NCBI GenBank assembly: GCA_030824295.1 | Contig: JAVBYA010000342.1 | Location: forward strand, 1 to 5,512 | DNA length: 5,512 bases | Source: Bacteroidota bacterium | GTDB taxonomy: Bacteria > Bacteroidota > Ignavibacteria > UBA10030 > UBA8401 | Reading direction: 5' to 3' | In this document: piece by piece, positions 1 through 5,512 of the stretch | Layout of the letters: every line of letters begins with the position of its first letter | How positions within the stretch are numbered: the first letter of the stretch is position 1 | Translations under genes and position numbers: made by a program | The notes under the pieces: generated by a model | Seen by the model: only the letters and a program-made list of their open reading frames with translations | What the model was told of the DNA's origin: nothing | Database searches by the model: none

Positions 1-189
1 GGGATCTACCGTGAACATCTGTACCGGCTCCTGAAGCGGACACTCGATTTCAGATTGTGGGACCGATATGATTCGTATCGGCGCACGCTGCGTCCAGGCA
101 TCGATGCACGGATGACCGTTCTGCATTGTTTACGGCTGTTCAAGATCAGACCGGCGGATATCGTCCGGAAGAGCGAATACAGGGGGTGA
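1..189 (+). CDS. C-terminal end of an unrecognised protein, 5'-truncated
   Basis: An open frame runs in from the left edge (codons starting at base 1) and stops at the TGA at 187-189, leaving 62 C-terminal residues. The piece is strongly basic, rich in Arg, with aromatic residues in its first third (RLWDRYDSYRR at about residues 18-28), and ends in KSEYRG. I recognise no catalytic motif, membrane segment or domain. Reality of the frame is supported by its codon choice, which matches the downstream genes, and by its stop lying 6 bases before the next start, with the next gene's ribosome binding site built into its last two codons and stop. By position it probably belongs to the same glycan operon; the tail of a glycosyltransferase is possible but this is a guess from context only. 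Confidence 0.72.
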   Translation, partial: GIYREHLYRLLKRTLDFRLWDRYDSYRRTLRPGIDARMTVLHCLRLFKIRPADIVRKSEYRG

Positions 190-190
190 T
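181..190 (+). promoter_or_regulatory. Extended Shine-Dalgarno site for the gene at 196
   Basis: AGGGGGTGAT matches the full anti-Shine-Dalgarno complement AGGAGGTGAT with one change, A to G. That change still allows a G-U wobble pair, so ten consecutive bases can pair with the 16S rRNA tail. The GGGGG core ends 9 bases before the ATG at 196, a normal distance, and is only 2 bases from the out-of-frame ATG at 189, which is too close. The site therefore decides the start at 196. It overlaps the last codons and stop of the preceding gene. Confidence 0.8.
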
Positions 191-195
191 GAACT

Positions 196-1305
196 ATGGT
201 CGTACGCATCGTCTGCTATGAGGATGTCCATGAGTGGATACTGGGAAAGTTCGCATTGCGGCTCAGCGAGGAATTGTCCGCTGCCGGTATCACTGTAGAC
301 ATCGCCAAGACGCCGTCGCACGCCGCGGATGTGAATCATCATATCATCTACAGCGGTTATGCGGAACCGTCGCAAGGACTGGATACATTGATGGTCACGC
401 ACATCGATACCACGGCGAAGCAGCACTATCTGGCTGGCGGACTGGAAAAGGGGGCGTACGGTATCTGCATGTCGTCCCACCATATGGCGGAACTTGCCGC
501 GCTCGGTATACCTCGGGAGAAGCTCTGTTTCATCAATCCGGCACATGATGCCCTGGCTTCTCCGAAGAAGGTCCGGATCGGTATCGCATCACGGGTCTAT
601 CCGGACGGGCGGAAGCGAGAGCATTTCATTTCGCAGCTTGCCGGGACCATCGATCCGTCGTTGTTCTCGTTCGCTATTATCGGTGCCGGCTGGGACGATG
701 TCGTACTCCGTCTCCGCGACAAAGGATTCACCGTAGAGTATGTTCCGGAATTCGACCGTGCGGCCTATGCCGGGATCCTCTCTGCCATCGATTATTATCT
801 CTATACAGGGACGGATGAAGGACAGATCGGAACGATCGATGCCCTGCATGCAGGTGTGAAGACCATTGTTCCGCCGGTGGGGTATCATCTGGATATCCCC
901 GGGGGCATCACTCACCCGTTCATGACATTCGACGAACTTGCGGAGGTGTTTCGCGGGATCACGGAAACTCGGCGTGCCGGAACGGCAGCGGTCTCCTCAT
1001 GGACCTGGAAGACCTATGCTCAGGAGCACTTGAACCTCTGGCAGTATCTGATCGCCCGACGGGCCGGTCTTCCTGCGCAGCTGGTCATCCCCGGCCGGTC
1101 CGGCGGTGTGCTCTCGCTGGCGGAATTCGATACGGAAGGGTCTCGATGGAGCGTTGATGCCGGGGAACTGAAACGGTCGCAGCGCCAACGGTATTTCCAG
1201 CACAAGATCGCTTACATCAGTTCAATGATCAAAAACGGCGGAGTCATCGACGCACTGCGGCGGTTGAATCTCCGAAGACTCAAGAATTTCTTCTTCAAAT
1301 ATTGA
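196..1305 (+). CDS. Divergent GT-B-like glycosyltransferase
   Basis: Encodes 369 residues, probably a cytoplasmic nucleotide-sugar glycosyltransferase of the GT4-like (group 1) kind. The N-terminal half (about 1-122) has alternating strand/helix character and contains MVTHID (66-71) and CMSSHHMAEL (91-100). The second Rossmann-like half begins near VRIGIASRVYPDGRK (126-140), followed by FAIIGAGWDD (159-168). The stretch GTDEGQIGTIDALHAGV (205-221) sits where GT4 enzymes carry their nucleotide-sugar binding E-x7-E motif; here E208 is present but the second acid is D215, one residue closer. GYHLDI and GITHPF (229-242) follow. About 100 C-terminal residues, ending in a basic tail (RRLNLRRLKNFFFKY), lie beyond the recognisable fold and could help peripheral membrane contact; that is inference. 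No signal peptide or transmembrane segment is seen. The ATG at 196 has a very strong ribosome binding site. Donor and acceptor are unknown. Confidence 0.8.
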   Translation: MVVRIVCYEDVHEWILGKFALRLSEELSAAGITVDIAKTPSHAADVNHHIIYSGYAEPSQGLDTLMVTHIDTTAKQHYLAGGLEKGAYGICMSSHHMAELAALGIPREKLCFINPAHDALASPKKVRIGIASRVYPDGRKREHFISQLAGTIDPSLFSFAIIGAGWDDVVLRLRDKGFTVEYVPEFDRAAYAGILSAIDYYLYTGTDEGQIGTIDALHAGVKTIVPPVGYHLDIPGGITHPFMTFDELAEVFRGITETRRAGTAAVSSWTWKTYAQEHLNLWQYLIARRAGLPAQLVIPGRSGGVLSLAEFDTEGSRWSVDAGELKRSQRQRYFQHKIAYISSMIKNGGVIDALRRLNLRRLKNFFFKY

Positions 1306-1306
1306 T

Positions 1307-2260
1307 ATGACAACAACGACCCTTATCACCGGCGGTGCCGGATTCATTGGTTCTCACCTGACGAACGCTTTGCTGGACCGGGGCGAGCGTGTGATCTGTC
1401 TGGATAATTTCGATTCGTTCTACGATCCGGCATTGAAGCGGAGCAACATTGCGCAGGCCATGAAGAACGAACGATTCACCCTGGTCGAAGGGGATATCCG
1501 GGACCGCTCCGTCATCGACGGGATCTTCAAGGACCATGCCGTTCATACGGTGGTCCATTTGGCGGCACGGGCAGGTGTCCGGCCCTCCATCGTGTCTCCG
1601 GAACTGTACTATGACGTGAATGTCCGCGGAACGCTCAACATACTGGAAGCCATGAAGCAGGCCGGCGTCCGCCGGATGGTCTTCGCGTCGTCCTCTTCGG
1701 TATACGGGAACAACCCGAAGGTCCCGTTCTCCGAGACCGATGCAGTGGACAATCCCATCTCGCCGTATGCCGCGACCAAAAAAGCGTGTGAACTGCTTTG
1801 CTATAATTATCACCATCTGTATCAGTTCGATATCTTCTGTCTTCGGTTCTTCACAGTGTACGGTCCCCGCCAGCGTCCCGAGATGGCGATCCATCAATTC
1901 GTCCGCCATGTGATGGAGGGGAAGGAGATCACTCTGTTCGGGGATGGTACGAGCCGCAGGGATTATACGAACATCCGTGACATTCTTGCCGGGATACTCC
2001 TTTCCATGGAGCATCTCTCCGGGTTCGAGGTGCTGAACCTCGGCGAGCACACGACCATTTCTCTGCGTGACCTCGTCTCGGCCATCGAACGCCATACAGG
2101 GGTCGCTGCCAAGACCCGGTTCCTTCCTGCACAGCCGGGTGATGTGGAAGTGACGTATGCGGATATCTCCAAAGCACAACGGATCCTTGGATATGCTCCG
2201 GCGGTCGCCATCGATGACGGGATCCGGGATTTCGTCCAATGGTATCGGAGCGGCCGGTGA
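1307..2260 (+). CDS. NAD-dependent sugar epimerase, probable UDP-glucuronate 4-epimerase
   Basis: A 317-residue extended short-chain dehydrogenase/reductase, close to the usual family length. Visible motifs are the NAD-binding GGAGFIG (9-15), D33 at the end of the second strand for the NAD ribose, HLAARAGVRPS (84-94), SSSSVYG (128-134), the catalytic Y154-x3-K158 pair in SPYAATK, and FFTVYGPRQRPEMA (181-194) and FGDGTSRRDYTNIRDI (211-226) in the substrate region. LDNFDSFYDPALKR (32-45) and LAARAGVRPS resemble UDP-glucuronate 4-epimerases, which invert C4 through a 4-keto intermediate to give UDP-galacturonate. A UDP-glucose/UDP-GlcNAc 4-epimerase or a dehydratase of the same fold cannot be excluded. 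It starts one base after the previous stop, with no purine-rich ribosome binding site ahead of the ATG, so translation probably depends on coupling to the upstream gene. Its stop overlaps the next gene. Confidence 0.93.
   Translation: MTTTTLITGGAGFIGSHLTNALLDRGERVICLDNFDSFYDPALKRSNIAQAMKNERFTLVEGDIRDRSVIDGIFKDHAVHTVVHLAARAGVRPSIVSPELYYDVNVRGTLNILEAMKQAGVRRMVFASSSSVYGNNPKVPFSETDAVDNPISPYAATKKACELLCYNYHHLYQFDIFCLRFFTVYGPRQRPEMAIHQFVRHVMEGKEITLFGDGTSRRDYTNIRDILAGILLSMEHLSGFEVLNLGEHTTISLRDLVSAIERHTGVAAKTRFLPAQPGDVEVTYADISKAQRILGYAPAVAIDDGIRDFVQWYRSGR
2247..2250 (+). promoter_or_regulatory. Ribosome binding site favouring the GTG start at 2257
   Basis: GGAG lies inside the 3' end of the epimerase gene, 6 bases before the GTG at 2257-2259. 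That GTG overlaps the epimerase TGA as GTGA, a classic translational-coupling arrangement. The upstream in-frame ATG at 2239 has no comparable purine run at a proper distance, so the site favours the GTG. Confidence 0.65.
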
Positions 2261-3522
2261 AGATCCTCATCATCAATTACCGGTATTTCGTCAGTGGCGG
2301 ACCGGAGCGGTACCTGTTCAATCTGCAGGACCTCCTGACGTCGCACGGCCATGAGGTGATACCATTCTCCATCCGCTATGCGAAGAATGAACCGACGGAG
2401 TATGCCCAATATTTCGTTCCTCCGCTTTCGAACAGCGAAGAGGTCTATTTCAAGGATCAGACATGGAATGCATCCGCATTCCTCAGAACGCTTGGCCGGT
2501 CCTTCTATTCGTTCGAAGTGGAAAAGGCTCTGGACAGACTTATCACAGAGCACAGACCGGATTTCGCAATTGTGTTACATTATCTCCGGAAGCTTTCGCC
2601 GTCCGTGCTGTCTGTGCTTTCCCGGCACCGGATACCGTTCGCGGTCCGCATCTCAGATTTCGCCATGGTGTGTCCGAACGCTCATCTTGTCCGGGACGGC
2701 GCCGTGTGTGAATTGTGCGTAAAAGGGTCCATGCTCAACAGCGTCCGGTACCGCTGCGTGCAGGGTTCGCTGGGAGCATCGGCGGTCAACTATGCTGCAA
2801 CGAAATTCCATGAATGGACCGGTATGTATGATCATATCCGGAAGTTCATCCTGCCGAGCGGATTCACACGGCAGAAGATGATCGAGGCAGGATGGGAAGC
2901 GGACCGATTGGTGCATGTGCCGACATTCGTTCAGCCGGGTGAGACCGTCCCCGCTTCATCCGAAAAGGATATCGATGTCATCTTTGTCGGCAGGGTAGAA
3001 CCGCTGAAAGGGGTCCATCTGCTGATCGATGCCATGCGGTGGATCAATGAGATGCAACCGAACAGCACGATCCGTTGTTCTATTGTAGGGGCAGGTGCTC
3101 AGGATTACATGGAACAATTGCAGCGTACGGTCACCGAACACAACATCCGGAGTGTCACATTCCACGGGAACCTGCCGAAGAATGAAGTGTTCGCACTGCT
3201 GCGCCGGGCTCGGATCGCAGTGGTGCCCTCCGTGTGGTACGACAACATGCCCAATGCTGCATTGGAGAGTCTTGCCGCCGGTGTTCCGGTCATTGCCTCG
3301 GATCACGGTTCATTGCCGGAAGTCGTGCATGACGGCGTAAATGGAGCCCTTTTTGAGCCGAATAACGCTGTGGAACTCGGAAAGAAAATCGTATATTTGC
3401 TGTCGGACCGCCAGTCGCTCTCTGCGATGGGGGCACGGTCCACGCAGTTCATCATCGACCGTCATTCGCCGGAGTTGCATTATCAGAGACTCATGGACGT
3501 GTACCGGTCCCTTCAAGCGTAA
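2257..3522 (+). CDS. GT4-family glycosyltransferase with a cysteine-motif insertion
   Basis: Encodes a 421-residue retaining-type glycosyltransferase of the GT4 (group 1) family with a GT-B fold, expected in the cytoplasm or on the inner membrane face, adding a sugar to a growing lipid-linked glycan. The N-terminus MKILIINYRYFVSGGPERYLF (1-21) carries the glycine-rich acceptor-domain loop. C139, C151, C154 and C167 form a CP..., CELC, RYRC pattern that could bind a metal. The C-terminal domain has VIFVGRVEPLKG (241-252), SIVGAG (275-280) and PSVWYDNMPNAALE (324-337), where D329 and E337 occupy the E-x7-E positions, then AGVPVIASDHGSLPEVV (341-357). I chose the GTG at 2257 over the in-frame ATG at 2239 (six residues longer) because MKILIINYRY is the family's usual N-terminus and GGAG sits 6 bases upstream. 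The gene overlaps the epimerase by 4 bases. Donor sugar is not predictable. Confidence 0.92.
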   Translation: MKILIINYRYFVSGGPERYLFNLQDLLTSHGHEVIPFSIRYAKNEPTEYAQYFVPPLSNSEEVYFKDQTWNASAFLRTLGRSFYSFEVEKALDRLITEHRPDFAIVLHYLRKLSPSVLSVLSRHRIPFAVRISDFAMVCPNAHLVRDGAVCELCVKGSMLNSVRYRCVQGSLGASAVNYAATKFHEWTGMYDHIRKFILPSGFTRQKMIEAGWEADRLVHVPTFVQPGETVPASSEKDIDVIFVGRVEPLKGVHLLIDAMRWINEMQPNSTIRCSIVGAGAQDYMEQLQRTVTEHNIRSVTFHGNLPKNEVFALLRRARIAVVPSVWYDNMPNAALESLAAGVPVIASDHGSLPEVVHDGVNGALFEPNNAVELGKKIVYLLSDRQSLSAMGARSTQFIIDRHSPELHYQRLMDVYRSLQA

Positions 3523-3527
3523 GACCT

Positions 3528-4658
3528 ATGGATCTTTCCCTTATCACCACATATCGCTGTGATTCCCGATGCTCCATGTGTTATATCTGGAAGAATCCGA
3601 CCCACCCGAACTTTGAGATCGACATGGCAACGCTCGAGAAGCTGCCGTCGAATTTCGATTATCTGAATATCACGGGGGGTGAACCGACACTGCGGCAGGA
3701 CCTGATGCAGATCTGCGATCTGCTGAATCCGAAAACGAAAACGCTCGAGATCAGCACCAACGGACTCCACCCGGAGAAGCTCGTTCCCATCATCAAGAAG
3801 TATCCCAACATCAAAGTACGCATCAGTGTGGAGGGATTCGAAGCGACGAATGACACGATCCGCGGGGAGAAGAACGGGTTCAAGAAGAAGCTCGAGACGA
3901 TGCAGTTGTTGATCGAGGCTGGGGGCACCGATCTTGGGTTTGCAACGACATTCCAGGATGAGAACATCCATGAAGTGGTCGGGATGTTCCATATGGCGAA
4001 GAAGATGAATGTGGAACTGGCCACCTCCGCCCTCCATAACGCATTCCAATTCCATAAGAACGATAATCACATCTATGAACGGCGTACGGTCGCCAAGAAG
4101 ATCGAAGAGCTGATCGTCGAGATGCTCCGGACATGGAGCATCAAGAACTGGTTCCGGGGGTACCTGAACCTCGGCCTCATCGAGAAGGTACTGGGGCATG
4201 ACCGTCTGCACGCCTGCACGCAGGGAACGGACAATGTCTTCCTCGATCCCTGGGGCGATGTGTATGCCTGCAATGTGCGGAACGACCTGTGGATGGGGAA
4301 TCTTCGGAAACAAACGTGGGATGAGATCTATCAGGGACCGCTGGCCAAAGAGATCAGAGCGAAAGTGGCCGGATGCACACAGAACTGCTGGATGGTCTCT
4401 TCGGCCAAAACGGCGATGAGAAGCAAGTACCATACCCGGCTGCCGAGGACCTCGGTGCTGCGCTGGGTGGTGGTGAACAAACTGCGGGTGATGTTCGGTA
4501 TGGCGGTTCCGTTCGAACAGTACGTTGATTACAACAAAGTGACAAAGGATGCGGCGGTCGTCAAGCGGACCTCGTATCTGAACGTGACGGAGAAGAAAGT
4601 TATTCAGCCCGAAGTGAGCGGACGGTACTCCCATTTGGATTCCTACATCAACCGTTGA
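3528..4658 (+). CDS. Radical SAM protein with twitch-like auxiliary-cluster domain
   Basis: A 376-residue radical SAM enzyme. The CX3CX2C motif at C11, C15, C18 starts almost at the N-terminus and should hold the [4Fe-4S] cluster that cleaves S-adenosylmethionine. NITGGEPTLR (47-56) supplies the GGEP SAM-contact motif, and RISVEGFEATNDTIRG (98-113) matches the usual barrel strand. After the barrel, C230, C248, C283 and C287 lie in the pattern HAC-TQG, FLDPWGDVYAC, GNL, CTQNC. This resembles a SPASM/twitch domain, and four ligands fit one auxiliary [4Fe-4S] cluster. About 89 residues follow, with a hydrophobic/basic stretch near 309-327 but no clear transmembrane helix. The gene begins 5 bases after the preceding stop, with only a weak ribosome binding site and no nearby in-frame alternative start. 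Its place among glycosyltransferases suggests a sugar, lipid carrier or attached peptide as substrate; which one is unknown. Confidence 0.92.
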   Translation: MDLSLITTYRCDSRCSMCYIWKNPTHPNFEIDMATLEKLPSNFDYLNITGGEPTLRQDLMQICDLLNPKTKTLEISTNGLHPEKLVPIIKKYPNIKVRISVEGFEATNDTIRGEKNGFKKKLETMQLLIEAGGTDLGFATTFQDENIHEVVGMFHMAKKMNVELATSALHNAFQFHKNDNHIYERRTVAKKIEELIVEMLRTWSIKNWFRGYLNLGLIEKVLGHDRLHACTQGTDNVFLDPWGDVYACNVRNDLWMGNLRKQTWDEIYQGPLAKEIRAKVAGCTQNCWMVSSAKTAMRSKYHTRLPRTSVLRWVVVNKLRVMFGMAVPFEQYVDYNKVTKDAAVVKRTSYLNVTEKKVIQPEVSGRYSHLDSYINR

Positions 4659-4678
4659 CCGGCGCGAAAGACCGATGC

Positions 4679-5512
4679 ATGCAGATCGCCGTATTGGGCA
4701 TTAAAAAACTCCCCGCGGATGCTGGTGCGGACCGTGTGGTGGAACGTTTACTGGAACACCGGTCCGGCGCAGCGACCTATCATGTCTATGTGATCCGGTC
4801 CGCCGGCGCTCCGCTCTGCAGCGATGGGGTCCGGTATATCCATATCCCGGCACTGCAGGGGAAGCATACCCGTGCGTTCAGTTATTTCCTGCTCTGCACG
4901 CTGCATGTGCTGCTCACGCGCCGCCGGTTCGATGTGATCCATATCCATAATTCGGATTTCGGTATCTTCGGATACCTTTTGTCCCTGCTCACGAGGAGTC
5001 CGATCATCGGCACATTCCACGGGAACCCGTATCAGCGGGCAAAGTGGAGCGGTTTCGCCAGAACATATCTGCGATGGTCCGAGCGGTTCTTCCTGAAAGC
5101 ATGCCGCGTGACGACGACCGTGGCGGAATCGAAACGGGCGGAAGTGGGACCAAGGGATGCGGCACGGATGCAGTACATCCCGAACGGGATCGACCCTCCG
5201 GTCGTTGATGCCGAAAGTACGGATCGCTTCCTGGAACACGTGCAGCTGTCCGGCGTGCCGTATGCGGTCTTCGCCTGCGGCCGGCTCGATTCCACAAAAG
5301 GGCTGCACCACGTGCTGGATGTGTATGAGCGACGGAGCGGACTTCCGATGCTTCTGGTGATCGGGGATTTCCGTCATGACGCCGGCTACTCCGCCAAAAT
5401 ACTCGAGCGGACATCACGGCTATCGAACGTGAAGGTGCATGATGCATTGCTTACACGCGGCATATTGCTCGGCGTGCTGTCTCGTGCCGAGGTGTTCATC
5501 TTCCCGTCCGAG
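4679..5512 (+). CDS. GT4-family glycosyltransferase, 3'-truncated by window edge
   Basis: The frame starts at the ATG at 4679 and stays open to the last base, giving 278 residues without a stop. It is a GT4-like glycosyltransferase of GT-B fold. The N-terminus MQIAVLGIKKLPADAGADRVVE (1-22) resembles the MKIAVLGxKGLPA...G opening seen in rhamnosyl/glucosyltransferase-like GT4 proteins of polysaccharide loci. FDVIHIHNSD (84-93), GTFHGNP (111-117) and YIPNGID (166-172) mark the acceptor domain and linker; FACGRLDSTKG (198-208) opens the donor-binding domain. The window ends at FPSE (275-278), the first glutamate of the E-x7-E donor motif, so about 80-120 residues are missing compared with the family. 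It lies 20 bases after the radical SAM stop, with a weak GAAAGA site 7 bases upstream. A second ATG at 4675 is out of frame and stops after nine codons. Donor and acceptor are unknown. Confidence 0.9.
   Translation, partial: MQIAVLGIKKLPADAGADRVVERLLEHRSGAATYHVYVIRSAGAPLCSDGVRYIHIPALQGKHTRAFSYFLLCTLHVLLTRRRFDVIHIHNSDFGIFGYLLSLLTRSPIIGTFHGNPYQRAKWSGFARTYLRWSERFFLKACRVTTTVAESKRAEVGPRDAARMQYIPNGIDPPVVDAESTDRFLEHVQLSGVPYAVFACGRLDSTKGLHHVLDVYERRSGLPMLLVIGDFRHDAGYSAKILERTSRLSNVKVHDALLTRGILLGVLSRAEVFIFPSE

Noticed and set aside
1295..2239. Long antisense open frame of 314 codons opposite the epimerase
   Set aside because: It mirrors the epimerase gene, has no recognisable domain, is rich in Arg/His/Asp/Pro as expected from reversed GC-biased codons, and the + strand carries complete epimerase motifs.
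2287..2300. Partial likeness to a JUMPstart/ops anti-termination element (GGCGGTAG type)
   Set aside because: Only the short GTGGCGG run matches, it lies inside a codon-constrained part of the GT4 gene (SGGP), and such elements sit upstream of the operon.
1963..2553. Antisense open frame of 196 codons spanning the epimerase/glycosyltransferase junction
   Set aside because: It crosses two well-supported + strand genes, has no recognised domain and no ribosome binding site that I can see.
3513..4634. Antisense open frame of 373 codons opposite the radical SAM gene
   Set aside because: It covers almost exactly the real gene in a fixed reverse phase and shows no motif; such mirrors arise from codon periodicity when stop-complement codons are rare.
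4659..4678. Possible terminator or promoter in the largest gap of the window
   Set aside because: Only 20 bases, with no GC-rich hairpin followed by a T run and no room for spaced promoter boxes; read-through to the next gene is more likely.
4748..5377. Antisense open frame of 209 codons near the right edge
   Set aside because: The + strand here is one uninterrupted glycosyltransferase frame from 4679 to 5512 with FHGNP, IPNGID and GRLDSTKG motifs; the antisense product has none.

Overview
The window is a gene-dense piece of a bacterial surface-polysaccharide or glycoconjugate biosynthesis cluster. Six genes all read on the + strand and together fill it from end to end. The first and last are cut by the window edges. 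Junctions run from a 4-base overlap to a 20-base gap, so one polycistronic transcript is likely. I see no promoter, terminator, RNA gene, mobile element or CRISPR array, and no stretch without a gene longer than 20 bases.

Layout: (1) positions 1-189 are the C-terminal 62 residues of an unrecognised basic protein. (2) 196-1305 is a divergent GT-B-like glycosyltransferase, preceded by a near-perfect extended Shine-Dalgarno sequence. (3) 1307-2260 is an NAD-dependent sugar-nucleotide epimerase that most resembles UDP-glucuronate 4-epimerases. (4) 2257-3522 is a GT4-type glycosyltransferase with an inserted four-cysteine motif; its best start is a GTG overlapping the epimerase stop codon. (5) 3528-4658 is a radical SAM enzyme with a C-terminal twitch-like domain predicted to hold one auxiliary iron-sulfur cluster. 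(6) 4679-5512 is a second GT4-type glycosyltransferase, cut at its C-terminal nucleotide-sugar binding motif.

Together the genes suggest assembly of a glycan: the epimerase would supply a nucleotide-sugar donor (UDP-galacturonate if the assignment holds) and at least three glycosyltransferases would build the repeat unit. The radical SAM protein is the unusual member. It could modify a sugar or a lipid carrier, but nothing in the sequence fixes its substrate. No polymerase, flippase or initiating sugar-phosphate transferase lies inside the window, so the pathway type (O-antigen, capsule, exopolysaccharide) cannot be decided.

The DNA is moderately GC-rich by eye (not counted), with many CGG arginine codons and few AGA/AGG. 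The GT4 and epimerase types are of a kind common in Bacteroidota/Chlorobiota/Ignavibacteriota-like bacteria, but that taxonomic reading is only a weak guess.
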